This document shows, in pieces, positions 33,510 to 41,606 of a DNA stretch of 64,000 bases (its first letter is position 1; the number at the start of each line of letters is the position of its first letter). The position numbers and the translations under genes are program-made. Under the pieces are notes generated by a model. The model saw only the letters and a list, made by a program, of their open reading frames with translations, had not been told where the DNA came from and searched no databases. This DNA is from Nocardioides albus (GTDB taxonomy: Bacteria > Actinomycetota > Actinomycetes > Propionibacteriales > Nocardioidaceae), in contig NZ_BMQT01000003.1 of NCBI RefSeq assembly GCF_014648255.1, positions 248,001 through 312,000 of the forward strand, in the 5' to 3' direction.

Positions 33510-33539
33510 AATGTACAATCCTTGTTCAAGGTATGTCAA
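33510..33539 (-). promoter_or_regulatory. Promoter and probable LitR/CarH operator of the light-response operon
   Basis: On the minus strand TTGACA (33534-33539), an 18-bp spacer and TACATT (33510-33515). Over this lies tgtacaa-tcc-ttgttca (33512-33528), a 7-3-7 inverted repeat with one mismatch. TGTACA-type sites are known targets of LitR/CarH regulators. It is shared with the divergent SRPBCC-MerR genes, so the regulator probably controls both directions. Confidence 0.68.
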
Positions 33540-33557
33540 AGGTTTGAAAGGGATGCG

Positions 33558-33998
33558 ATGATGCGAATCGACCGAACCGTGGAGACCTCCGCACCGGCAG
33601 CCGAGGTGTTCGACTTCTTGGCCGACTTCACCAACACCGAGCACTGGGATCCGGGGACCGTGCGCACCGACCGCGTCGCCGGGGACGGCGGGGTCGGGAC
33701 GACGTACGCGAACACCTCGCGCTTCCTCGGGCGCACCACCGAGCTCACCTATGTCGTGAAGGCCTATGAGCCCGGCACCAGGATCGTGCTACGTGGCGAG
33801 AACAAGACGGTCGTCGCGCATGACACGATGACCTTCGTACCGACAGCCGCCGGCGGAACATCTGTGCGCTACGTGGCCGAGTTCGACCTGAAAGGCATGA
33901 CCAAGATCGTGGCCCCGTTGCTGGCTCCCGCCTTCACCCGCCTGGGTGACACCGCCGCCGAGCAGATGCGCGCAACCCTGGACCAGCTGGCCCGGTAG
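33558..33998 (+). CDS. SRPBCC family protein
   Basis: 146 residues starting MMRIDRTVETSAPAAEVFDF, the usual beginning of a START/polyketide-cyclase-like (SRPBCC) domain, and ending with the long C-terminal helix. It would bind a hydrophobic ligand. It is the first gene of a two-gene operon with the B12-dependent regulator, 8 bp upstream of it. It is divergent from the amine-oxidase-like gene. Confidence 0.82.
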   Translation: MMRIDRTVETSAPAAEVFDFLADFTNTEHWDPGTVRTDRVAGDGGVGTTYANTSRFLGRTTELTYVVKAYEPGTRIVLRGENKTVVAHDTMTFVPTAAGGTSVRYVAEFDLKGMTKIVAPLLAPAFTRLGDTAAEQMRATLDQLAR

Positions 33999-34006
33999 CC
34001 GACCCG

Positions 34007-34936
34007 ATGTACACCATCAAGCACGCGGCGCAGCGGGTCGGCATCACCACCGCGACGCTTCGTGCCTGGGAGCGCCGATACGGGGTCATCACTCCGCACC
34101 GGTCCGAGAGCGGTTACCGCCTCTACGGTGATCACGACGTCGCCGTACTGCTCTCGATGAAGCACCTCGTGGACCAGGGCTGGTCGGTCGGCCTGGCGGC
34201 GGCCGAAGCGCTCCGGCTAGACCGCGATCACCCTGTTCAGGACAAGTCCCTGGGGACACCGGACGACGGCCGCGCCACCAACCCGATCCCCGACCTCGCG
34301 GGGAGACTGACCGCAGCCGCATCGGCCCTCGACACCACGGACCTGGCAGGCACTCTGAACCAGGTCTTCGCCCTCGGCAGCTTCGAGACGGTGATGACCG
34401 ACCACGTCTTTCCGGCCCTGGAGAATCTCGGCGACGCCTGGGCGGACGGCCAGGTCAGCGTCGCCGGCGAGCATCTCGCGTCGAACGCGGTGATGCGACG
34501 CCTCGCCGTGGCCTACGAGGCAGCGTCCGCCCACGGGCACGGACCTCGTGTCGCCCTCGGACTGGCTCCCCACACTCGACACGAGATCGGGCTCCTCGCC
34601 TTCGCCGTCGCCGCCCGACGGCGCGGCATGGACACCGACTACCTGGGCGCCGACCTTCCCCTCGACGACTGGCTCGGCGTCGTCGACGACCCCGAACTCG
34701 CTGCCGTCGTGCTCGCGATCCCCACCACCGCAGACATCACCGCGACCGGCGCGGTGATCTCCGCTCTGTGCGACCGCCGCCCCGACCTCGTCGTGGCCGT
34801 CGGCGGTGCCCAGCAGGATCACGCCCCCGAACGCGCCATCCGTCTCGGTCACGACATCACGGCAGGCGCCAAGATCCTCGCCGCGTCGACGTCGTCCCGT
34901 CAGCGACCCGACCGGAACTCGACCGGAGCGGGATGA
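34007..34936 (+). CDS. MerR-family B12-dependent photoreceptor regulator (LitR/CarH type)
   Basis: 309 residues. A MerR HTH (residues 1-70, YTIKHAAQRVGITTATLRAW) is followed by the cobalamin-binding unit. The CarH hallmark W-x9-EH is intact (Trp145, Glu155, His156), and the axial-ligand motif reads TRHEIG with His192 and Gly195. The acidic residue two places before that histidine, present in most relatives, is Thr190 here. With adenosylcobalamin such proteins repress in the dark and release DNA in light. The neighbours (photolyase, cfa, DUF1365) are typical targets. Confidence 0.88.
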   Translation: MYTIKHAAQRVGITTATLRAWERRYGVITPHRSESGYRLYGDHDVAVLLSMKHLVDQGWSVGLAAAEALRLDRDHPVQDKSLGTPDDGRATNPIPDLAGRLTAAASALDTTDLAGTLNQVFALGSFETVMTDHVFPALENLGDAWADGQVSVAGEHLASNAVMRRLAVAYEAASAHGHGPRVALGLAPHTRHEIGLLAFAVAARRRGMDTDYLGADLPLDDWLGVVDDPELAAVVLAIPTTADITATGAVISALCDRRPDLVVAVGGAQQDHAPERAIRLGHDITAGAKILAASTSSRQRPDRNSTGAG

Positions 34937-34965
34937 CCGCCGGCTCATCCAGGATGAGCCGGCGG
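34937..34965. terminator. Bidirectional hairpin terminator
   Basis: Perfect 14-bp arms (34937-34950, ccgccggctcatcc; 34952-34965) around a single base, between the converging regulator and ABC permease genes. In RNA the loop would open to about five bases. Confidence 0.7.
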
Positions 34966-34979
34966 CGAGGCTCCGAGCG

Positions 34980-35885
34980 TCAGCCCTTCACCGAGCCATT
35001 GGTCAGACCAGCGACGAGGTACCGCTGAGCGACCAGCGCCACGAAGACGATCGGGACGGTCAACAGCACGATCCCGGCCGCAGCCTGCTGCAGCTGCGGC
35101 AGCGACTGACCGACCTGCGCTGCGAGAAAGACCGGTGCGGTCTGAGCGTCCACGTCGGTCAGCACGGCCGGCAGCATGTAGGACTGGAACGCCCCCAGGA
35201 ACGTGAGGATGCTCGCCGTCACCAGGCCCGGACCCATGACGGGCATGATGATCCTGCGGAACGCCCCCCACCTGGTGCACCCGTCGATCATCGCTGCCTC
35301 GTCGAGCTCGTTGGGGATCGCGGCGAAGAAGTTTCGCAACAGCCAGATCGTGAACGGCATGTCGAGGGCGATGAAGGCGATCGACAGACCGATGCGGGTG
35401 TCGTAGAGCCCGAACCGCGTGATCAGGTCGTAGAAGGGCAGCATGATGGCGAACCCTGGGATCGCGCGAAACAGCAGGGCGACTGCAAGGATGACAGCAC
35501 TGGTCACGCCACCGAACCGACTCAGTGCGTACGCTGCCGGCGCACCGATCAACAACGTGACCACGACCGAGATCGCCCCGACGACCACCGAGTTCATGAC
35601 GAACCTGAAGAAGTCGGTCTCGAGCCACAGACTGCGGAACGCGTCGATCGTCGGGGTGTAGAACACCTTGGGCGGCGACGCGAACGCGTCGATCAGTGGT
35701 TTCGTTGCCGACATGAAGGTCCAGATCAACGGGAACACCATCGCCAGCGTGACGAGGATCAGCCCCCCGGTCACCAGCAGGGTGGTTCGCCGTTCACGTC
35801 GGCCCTGAGCGCGGTTGTGGGGCGGCTGCATCACGGGCGTCGTCGATTCGATCAGGTCGTCCGTAACAGTGAGCTGGCTGCTCAT
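34980..35885 (-). CDS. ABC sugar-type permease (MalG-like)
   Basis: 301 residues and six hydrophobic helices. The EAA loop is seen as ELDEAAMIDGCTRWGAFRRI, and the protein ends with KG as is common in MalG-type permeases. It forms the membrane channel of a CUT1-type importer with the partner encoded upstream (4-nt overlap). No ATP-binding gene is in the cluster. Confidence 0.9.
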   Translation of the reverse strand: MSSQLTVTDDLIESTTPVMQPPHNRAQGRRERRTTLLVTGGLILVTLAMVFPLIWTFMSATKPLIDAFASPPKVFYTPTIDAFRSLWLETDFFRFVMNSVVVGAISVVVTLLIGAPAAYALSRFGGVTSAVILAVALLFRAIPGFAIMLPFYDLITRFGLYDTRIGLSIAFIALDMPFTIWLLRNFFAAIPNELDEAAMIDGCTRWGAFRRIIMPVMGPGLVTASILTFLGAFQSYMLPAVLTDVDAQTAPVFLAAQVGQSLPQLQQAAAGIVLLTVPIVFVALVAQRYLVAGLTNGSVKG

Positions 35886-36754
35886 GACCCCTCCTTGACT
35901 TCGCGGTAGACCTGCCGCACGAACGGCGCGATCAGGGTGAACATGACGAGCAACATCAAGATGTTGACCGCGCTGCCGAGACCGAGATTCTGTTGGTCAC
36001 GCGCGAAGGCGTTCTGGAACACATACAGGTTGACCGACTGGGTGCCGACCGCCTGGGCGTTCGGAGCGAGCGGGATGAGCGCGTCGAAGAGCCCCAAACC
36101 GCCCATGATCGAGGTGAGCGCAAGGAACCTGAACATCGGCCCGAGCATGGGGATGACGACGTACCACTGGCGCTGCCACCAGTTCGCTCCGTCGATGGTC
36201 GCCGCCTCGAGCTGCTCGCCTGGGATGCCCTTCAGCGCGCCAAGAAACACCAGCATCATGAACGGCAGCGAGGCCCAGGTCGCCGCCATCAGAACGAGCG
36301 TCCGGTTCGGCCAAGTGCTCGTGAACCATTGGACGGTCTGGCCGGTGACGCTGTCGATCGCCACATTGACCAGCCCCCCGAAGCTGTCGTCGAAGAGCCA
36401 GGAGAACGCGGTCGCGCCGATCACAGCCGGGATCACGTACGGCGTCAGGAGGATTCCCAAGAACATCGACTTCCCCCGCCGCGCGCGGTGCAGGAGCAAG
36501 GCGAGACCGTATCCCAGCGCCATCACGACGCCGGTGTGCACCAGAGCGAAGCCCACCGTGAAAATCACCGCCGTATGGAAGGTCTGGTCGGTGAGCACCC
36601 GGGTGTAGTTGTCGAGCCCGATCCACTCGCCCGGCATCCCGTACTGGACGCTCTGGAAGCTCCAGACGATCGAGTAGACCAACGGCACCGCCAGCAGCGC
36701 CACCATCATGATCACGCTCGGGCCGACCCCGATTACGAAATCCCTGCGTTTCAT
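35882..36754 (-). CDS. ABC sugar-type permease (MalF-like)
   Basis: 290 residues and six hydrophobic helices; the EAA-like segment is IPGEQLEAATIDGANWWQRQ. It pairs with the MalG-like subunit. It lies 39 bp after the solute-binding protein gene on the same strand, so the order is binding protein, MalF, MalG. Confidence 0.9.
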   Translation of the reverse strand: MKRRDFVIGVGPSVIMMVALLAVPLVYSIVWSFQSVQYGMPGEWIGLDNYTRVLTDQTFHTAVIFTVGFALVHTGVVMALGYGLALLLHRARRGKSMFLGILLTPYVIPAVIGATAFSWLFDDSFGGLVNVAIDSVTGQTVQWFTSTWPNRTLVLMAATWASLPFMMLVFLGALKGIPGEQLEAATIDGANWWQRQWYVVIPMLGPMFRFLALTSIMGGLGLFDALIPLAPNAQAVGTQSVNLYVFQNAFARDQQNLGLGSAVNILMLLVMFTLIAPFVRQVYREVKEGS

Positions 36755-36793
36755 CCGTGCTTCCTATCTTCGAACCGGGGTCGACGTCGACGA

Positions 36794-38098
36794 TCAGTCG
36801 GAGAGCGCCTTCTCGGCGGCAGTCCCGCTGTCAGCGAGCGCGGCGTCGACCGAGGTCTTGCCGATGATGGCCTGGAGCAGCAGGGGCGAGGTCGCGTTCT
36901 GCATGTTGCCGAGCCAGGTCTCCATCGGCGGCGTCGCGGCGCCGTTGGCAAGGGCTTCCTGGACGGCGGCCGCGTACGGCGTGTTCTCCTCGGTGGCGAT
37001 ACCTTGTCGGGCGGGGAACGCGGCCGGCACCGCCTGCTCCGATGCGTCAGCACTGATGGATGCCGCCATCATGCGGAAGAGCAGGTCAGGGTCGATGTCG
37101 GTGTTCGCCGGGATCGACCATCCGTCGACCGAGACCGTGGCGGCGACGGGGCCGCCTTCCTCGGCCGCAGGCGGGGCGGCGAAAGCGAACTTTTCCGCAT
37201 AGGGCGTGAGCTCGGGGTTGCTCAGGTCTGCCATCCGTCCCGAGTACATGATCGCCATTGCGGCCTTGCCGTTCATCAGCTGCTGCTGGACTCGGGGCTG
37301 GTCGAACGCGGCGACCTCGGGATCCATGACCGGTCGCAGATCCGCCAAGGCCTGCAAGGCGGTCTTCGCCTCCGGCGTGTCGAGCGCCGGCTTCTTGGTG
37401 TCGGGATCGAGGTATCCGCCACCCTGGGCGCGCAGCAGCTGCTCGAAGAACGTGGAGGAGTTGTCCGCGAGCGGCAGCGCAAGCGGGCTCTTGATCTCGC
37501 CTGCGTCCTGGATCTTCTCCGCCACCGTGACCAGCTCTTCGTAGGTGGTCGGCGGTTCGAGGTCGAGCTTCTCGAAGATGTCCTCGCGGTAGACCATCGT
37601 GATGACGTTGGACATCGTCGGCAGGGCATAGAGCTCGCCGTCGTACGACACGCCCTCGAGCATGACCGGGTCGATCTCGTCGAGCCCGTACTCGTCGGCG
37701 TACTTGTCGAACAGGTCACCGAGGGGCATCAGCTTCTTGGTGTTGGCGTAGCCCGGGACAGCGCCCGAATACATCCCGATGACGTCGTAGGTTCCCTGTC
37801 CGCCGGCGAGCGTGGTCGAGGTCTTCTGATACTGACCAGCGAAGTCGATCGGGGCGTGCTTGACCTCGACCCCGTCCTTGGAACAGCTCTTGACCATCGC
37901 GTTCGAGAACGGGTCGGTGGCCGAGGAGTTGTAGGAGAGGAGATTGACCGTGACCTGGCCGGCGCCAGAAACGTCGCAGTCGACCGCTTTGACCGTGTTC
38001 CCGGTCGCCTGCGATCCAGCGCTGCACGCGGTGGCCAGGGCCACGAGGGCGACCGCAGACAGGACGACCGCGGGTTTGAACGAACGGATGGTTGGCAT
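36794..38098 (-). CDS. Extracellular solute-binding lipoprotein of ABC importer
   Basis: 434 residues. The N-terminus has a lipoprotein signal with LATAC (lipid-anchored Cys25). The rest is a family 1 solute-binding fold (LPTMSNVITMVYREDIFEKL, ALQALADLRP). The ligand of this family is usually a sugar or polyol, but can be other hydroxylated molecules. It is the first gene of the importer operon, preceded by a promoter with two LacI-like sites. It is Met-rich and Asp/Glu-rich as usual for extracellular proteins. Confidence 0.9.
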   Translation of the reverse strand: MPTIRSFKPAVVLSAVALVALATACSAGSQATGNTVKAVDCDVSGAGQVTVNLLSYNSSATDPFSNAMVKSCSKDGVEVKHAPIDFAGQYQKTSTTLAGGQGTYDVIGMYSGAVPGYANTKKLMPLGDLFDKYADEYGLDEIDPVMLEGVSYDGELYALPTMSNVITMVYREDIFEKLDLEPPTTYEELVTVAEKIQDAGEIKSPLALPLADNSSTFFEQLLRAQGGGYLDPDTKKPALDTPEAKTALQALADLRPVMDPEVAAFDQPRVQQQLMNGKAAMAIMYSGRMADLSNPELTPYAEKFAFAAPPAAEEGGPVAATVSVDGWSIPANTDIDPDLLFRMMAASISADASEQAVPAAFPARQGIATEENTPYAAAVQEALANGAATPPMETWLGNMQNATSPLLLQAIIGKTSVDAALADSGTAAEKALSD

Positions 38099-38128
38099 AC
38101 TGATTCGCCTCCAGGATCTGAGTTATGC

Positions 38129-38193
38129 ATCCGTATACTTGGCTCTCTTCACCTAGTTGTCAATAGAAAAGTTCGCAAAGATTGCATCCGTAT
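38129..38193 (-). promoter_or_regulatory. Importer promoter with two LacI-type operators
   Basis: Two copies of gcatccgtat with core atccgtat at 38129-38136 and 38186-38193, centres 57 bp apart, lie 30 to 95 bp before the binding-protein gene. The minus-strand promoter TTGACA (38158-38163) with AGTATA (38134-38139), 18-bp spacer, is overlapped by the first site. The sites are near-palindromes related to the ATACGTAT sites at 39387, 48603 and 48694. Confidence 0.65.
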
Positions 38194-38215
38194 TCACAGA
38201 TCCGTGCCGAGCCGC

Positions 38216-39211
38216 TCAACTATTTACGGCGTGAGTCTCTCGGAGCACCAGCCGGGTGGGCACCGTCTCGTGCACGGCCTCCGCCGACCGATCCCCGGAA
38301 AGCCGCGCGACGATGCGCTGAGCGGCGAACCTCGCCATCAGCGGAAAGTCGACGCGGACAGTCGTCAGCTGAAAGCAGGGCCAACCCGCTACATCAAGGT
38401 CGTCGAACCCTACGATGTCGACGTCACCCGGCACTTCGAGACCCATCTGGCGGGCCTCGTTGAGCGCACCGACAGCCAACATGTCCGTGACACAGAAGAC
38501 GGCCGTGGGCGGGTCGGCCTGCGTCATGATCCGCCGGAATCCCGCACTTCCGTCCTCATAGGCAAACCGCCCACGCGAGACCCGGCGGGGCGGAAGCTCG
38601 AGCCCGGCCTCATCGAGCGCACCGCGGAACCCCGCCTCCCGATCCCTCGAACTACTGGCTTGCTCAGGCCCCAGGATGGCGCCGATGCGTCGGTGCCCGC
38701 ATTCATGCAACAGACGTCCGACGGCCGCTCCACCGCCACTGTTGTCAGCAGTCACGCTGTCAGCGTCGATGAGCGCACTGACACGATTCATCTGGACGAA
38801 CGGAAAACCCTTCCCATGAAGCATATGAGGAAGCGAGGAATGGAGCTCGGAGGTGGTGAGGATCGCTCCGTCGACCGAACCGTCCAGCAGTCGCTCGTAC
38901 GCCGACATCTCGTCGCCCCGCTCAGCGAACACCACCATTCGGTAGCCCAGATCCATCAAGGCGTCGTGCACGGGCGCCACCAACCGGGGATACAGCGCGT
39001 TGTCGAGGTCGGCAACCATCGCGACCTGATGGGTTGAGCGCGTCGACAGGCTGCGCCCGACCTCACTGCGGACATAGCCAAGCGCACGCGCCGCATCGGC
39101 CACCTTCTTCCTGGTCGCCTCAGAGACGCGGTGGTCATCCCGCAACGCCCTCGACACGGTCGCTTGGGAAACGCCCGCGAGCTTGGCGACGTCATGACTT
39201 GTGACGGCCAT
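38216..39211 (-). CDS. LacI-family transcriptional regulator
   Basis: 331 residues. The HTH is SHDVAKLAGVSQATVSRALR at the N-terminus, followed by the hinge RALGYVRSEVGRSLSTRST and a periplasmic-binding-like domain (VAMVADLDNALYPRLV to GFDDLDVAGWPCFQLTTVRVD). It lies between the importer genes and the plus-strand SnoaL gene. Palindromes with core ATACGTAT in three promoter regions of the cluster are probably its targets. Confidence 0.9.
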   Translation of the reverse strand: MAVTSHDVAKLAGVSQATVSRALRDDHRVSEATRKKVADAARALGYVRSEVGRSLSTRSTHQVAMVADLDNALYPRLVAPVHDALMDLGYRMVVFAERGDEMSAYERLLDGSVDGAILTTSELHSSLPHMLHGKGFPFVQMNRVSALIDADSVTADNSGGGAAVGRLLHECGHRRIGAILGPEQASSSRDREAGFRGALDEAGLELPPRRVSRGRFAYEDGSAGFRRIMTQADPPTAVFCVTDMLAVGALNEARQMGLEVPGDVDIVGFDDLDVAGWPCFQLTTVRVDFPLMARFAAQRIVARLSGDRSAEAVHETVPTRLVLRETHAVNS

Positions 39212-39371
39212 CGTCCACTCCTACCGGTATCGGTCCTCGACAGACTGTCGCGATCGGCAGTCCCGGCGATGAGAATACGTGTGCCGAGCACCCGGCGTCT
39301 CGCTAGGGCGTGGCGATGCGCGTGATACGTGCGTCAACAAAGGCGACAATCAGGAGCTGCAGCCTGGTCCC

Positions 39372-39397
39372 TTGACATGCTTGTGCATACGTATGAT
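39372..39397 (+). promoter_or_regulatory. Promoter and LacI-type operator before SnoaL gene
   Basis: TTGACA at 39372-39377 is followed by tgcatacgtatgat (39384-39397), whose core atacgtat (39387-39394) is a perfect palindrome and lies on the -10 side. The start codon at 39407 is ten bases later, so the message would have almost no leader. Confidence 0.65.
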
Positions 39398-39406
39398 CAT
39401 CCGACC

Positions 39407-40441
39407 ATGTCACCATTAGAGGTAGCCAGGCCGACCCTGGACCCGTCCGCTCATCAGCCGTTCACCAGCGTCGAGGAGTACATCCTGCGGTGTACCGACG
39501 AGATCTGGGTCGATCGCGGAGTCGGTTTGATCGACGCCGCCTACTACGACCCGGACGTACGCATCCACGGTGCCTTCGGCACATCCGTGGGCCTGTCGTC
39601 CGTGATCGCCGGGACTACGCAGAGCATCGCGTCCTACCCCGACGAGGTGGGATTCGGTGAAGACGTCGTCTGGGAGCCACGAGGAGAGCAGTCGTTCATC
39701 TCCTCCCATCGCGTGTACAGCACCGGCACGAACACCGGATGGACAAGCTATGGTCCCCCGTCAGGACGTCACTTTGAGAAGCGAGCTCTTGCTCACTGCT
39801 TGGTGAAGAACGGCAAGATCATTGAGGAGTGGGTGGTTCGCGACGAGCATCGACTCGTGGTGGACCTCGGTCATGATCCGCGTCAGGTCGCCCGCCGCTT
39901 CGCGGAGCGTGGCGACTGGCGGCCGCTGGAACTCGGCCATCTCCCAGAGGATCCTCTCTGTGCCGGGGTCTCAGGGGAACGAGACCCCGGGGCCAACGCC
40001 GGCGAGGATCAACGCATGCTCGAGATGTTCGACCAGCTGTGGAACGACCGACGGCACGATCGGATCAGTGATTTCTACGACCGCGATGTCGTGCTCCACA
40101 CCTCGCGCGGTCGCACCTTGCAGGGCTTGCGACAGGTCTCGACCGAGACTCTGGACGTGCTGGCCGCATTCCCGGACGCACGGCAACGGATTCTCGACGT
40201 CTGCATCGACGAGCACCCTCGGCGGGGGCAGCGAGCTGCCGTCGTGTGGCTGCTCGAGGGAACCTACTCCGGCTATGACGTCTACGGACCGGCGACGGGA
40301 CTACCGATCCAACTGCTCGGCGCCTCTCAGTTCGTTCTCGAGGGCGGCAGGATCGTCCGCGAGTTCCGGGTGTACGACGAGCTCGCGCTGGCGATCCAGA
40401 TCGAGCAGGGTCGTCTGCAGTCGACCGCAGTCGACTCCTGA
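39407..40441 (+). CDS. Tandem SnoaL-like domain protein
   Basis: 344 residues with two NTF2/SnoaL-like units: about 15-165 (VEEYILRCTDEIWVDRG, YYDPDVRIHGAFG) and about 205-330 (EDQRMLEMFDQLWNDRRHDR, FYDRDVVLHTSRG). SnoaL-like folds act as cyclases, dehydratases, isomerases or hydratases on small hydroxylated compounds. No specific activity can be assigned. The ATG at 39407 lies just after the operator and no Shine-Dalgarno is visible, so translation may be leaderless. It is convergent with the eight-gene operon. Confidence 0.8.
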   Translation: MSPLEVARPTLDPSAHQPFTSVEEYILRCTDEIWVDRGVGLIDAAYYDPDVRIHGAFGTSVGLSSVIAGTTQSIASYPDEVGFGEDVVWEPRGEQSFISSHRVYSTGTNTGWTSYGPPSGRHFEKRALAHCLVKNGKIIEEWVVRDEHRLVVDLGHDPRQVARRFAERGDWRPLELGHLPEDPLCAGVSGERDPGANAGEDQRMLEMFDQLWNDRRHDRISDFYDRDVVLHTSRGRTLQGLRQVSTETLDVLAAFPDARQRILDVCIDEHPRRGQRAAVVWLLEGTYSGYDVYGPATGLPIQLLGASQFVLEGGRIVREFRVYDELALAIQIEQGRLQSTAVDS

Positions 40442-40449
40442 GGTGAGAC

Positions 40450-40506
40450 ACCGATCTCCGGCTGCTGTCAGTCACGGGTGGTGACCGACAGCGGCCGGAG
40501 ATCGGT
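40450..40506. terminator. Long hairpin terminator between converging genes
   Basis: accgatctccgg (40450-40461) pairs with 40495-40506, and the inner part (tgctgtc with gacagc, gtcac with gtgac) extends the stem. It lies between the SnoaL gene and the end of the operon on the other strand. Confidence 0.7.
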
Positions 40507-40547
40507 GGGATGCAAACGAGTCGGCGTTCGCGTCCGTCGGGCTGTCC

Positions 40548-41606
40548 TCAGACGATCCAGCGAGGCTTCGTCGGATCCGTGATGTACGTCAGGTCGTCGA
40601 GCACGTCGTACCCCATCTGCTGCGTCATGTGCAGGGTGTCGATCATGACCCAGTTGTCGATGATCTTGTTCTGGTCGTCGAGGCGGTACCAGTCGGCGAC
40701 CCGCATCTCGATGCGCCGCCCGGTGGGGGGCAGGCCGAGCCACTGGCCACCGGTGTGGTGGCCGTGCAGCGAGGGCCAACCACCGGTGACGCCGAACAGC
40801 CCATCGCCCGCCTGGATGTAGTGGCCCGGAGCGTCCTCGGCACAGCCTTCGGCCCGCTCGAACCCGCCCCGGTCCGGGAACGCCTGGATGAACAAGGCCC
40901 CGTGATAGTCGTCGAACCCTCGCTGACCCCGGGTCGATCCGATGCCAGCCGGGCCGTACCAGTTCATGTGGTCGTGCCAATGCGGGCTGTGCTCAGCCGT
41001 AGCGACGTGGTCGGCGAGGTCCTCACCATCGCCCAGGCCGTCCTGCATCTCCCGCACGATCCGCATGGTCGTGGCGCCACGTACGTTGTCGACGGAGGCG
41101 CCGGACGCACCGGTGTCGATCGGAGGAAGGGGCCATTGTTCGGCACTGCCGGGCATCTGGCGGAACGGGTAGAAGCCGCCCTGGCGCATCACGTCGACGA
41201 CATCGAGGAGGATGTAGAGCTTGGCGATCCGACCGTCGACGACAACGGCGTTCGTGCCGAACCGGAGATACGTCAGCCCGTGCGTCGGCGGGATCCCGAC
41301 CCATGGCGCGGTCAAGGTACCCTGGACGTTGCCGAGAGTTGAGACGACGTTGCGTCCCTCGTACGTGTCCGCGATGGCGATCCCGATCCGCTGTTCGTAG
41401 TCGGGGAACGACGCACGCAGAGGCTCGAAGAATCCTTCGGCGGCTTCGTCGACTCCGTTCAGAGTGTTGAACGGATGGAAGACCTCGAAGGTCGCCTCCG
41501 GGTGACAGTGCTCCTCGAGCACGCCTCGGCTCGCGCCGGATTCGGCGTTCGCAAGTGCGTGCAGGAGACGAATGACCAGCTGCTTGTTCTCTTCGTGCGA
41601 GCTCAT
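40548..41606 (-). CDS. Tandem SnoaL-like domain protein
   Basis: 352 residues with two SnoaL/NTF2-like units: residues about 5-150 (ENKQLVIRLLHALANAE, HPEATFEVFHPFNTLNG) and about 205-340 (DHMNWYGPAGIGSTRGQRGF, GRRIEMRVADWYRLDDQNKI). The second half resembles polyketide-cyclase SnoaL proteins most. It is last in the eight-gene operon, its ATG overlapping the aminotransferase stop by 4 nt. The substrate is unknown. Confidence 0.8.
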   Translation of the reverse strand: MSSHEENKQLVIRLLHALANAESGASRGVLEEHCHPEATFEVFHPFNTLNGVDEAAEGFFEPLRASFPDYEQRIGIAIADTYEGRNVVSTLGNVQGTLTAPWVGIPPTHGLTYLRFGTNAVVVDGRIAKLYILLDVVDVMRQGGFYPFRQMPGSAEQWPLPPIDTGASGASVDNVRGATTMRIVREMQDGLGDGEDLADHVATAEHSPHWHDHMNWYGPAGIGSTRGQRGFDDYHGALFIQAFPDRGGFERAEGCAEDAPGHYIQAGDGLFGVTGGWPSLHGHHTGGQWLGLPPTGRRIEMRVADWYRLDDQNKIIDNWVMIDTLHMTQQMGYDVLDDLTYITDPTKPRWIV

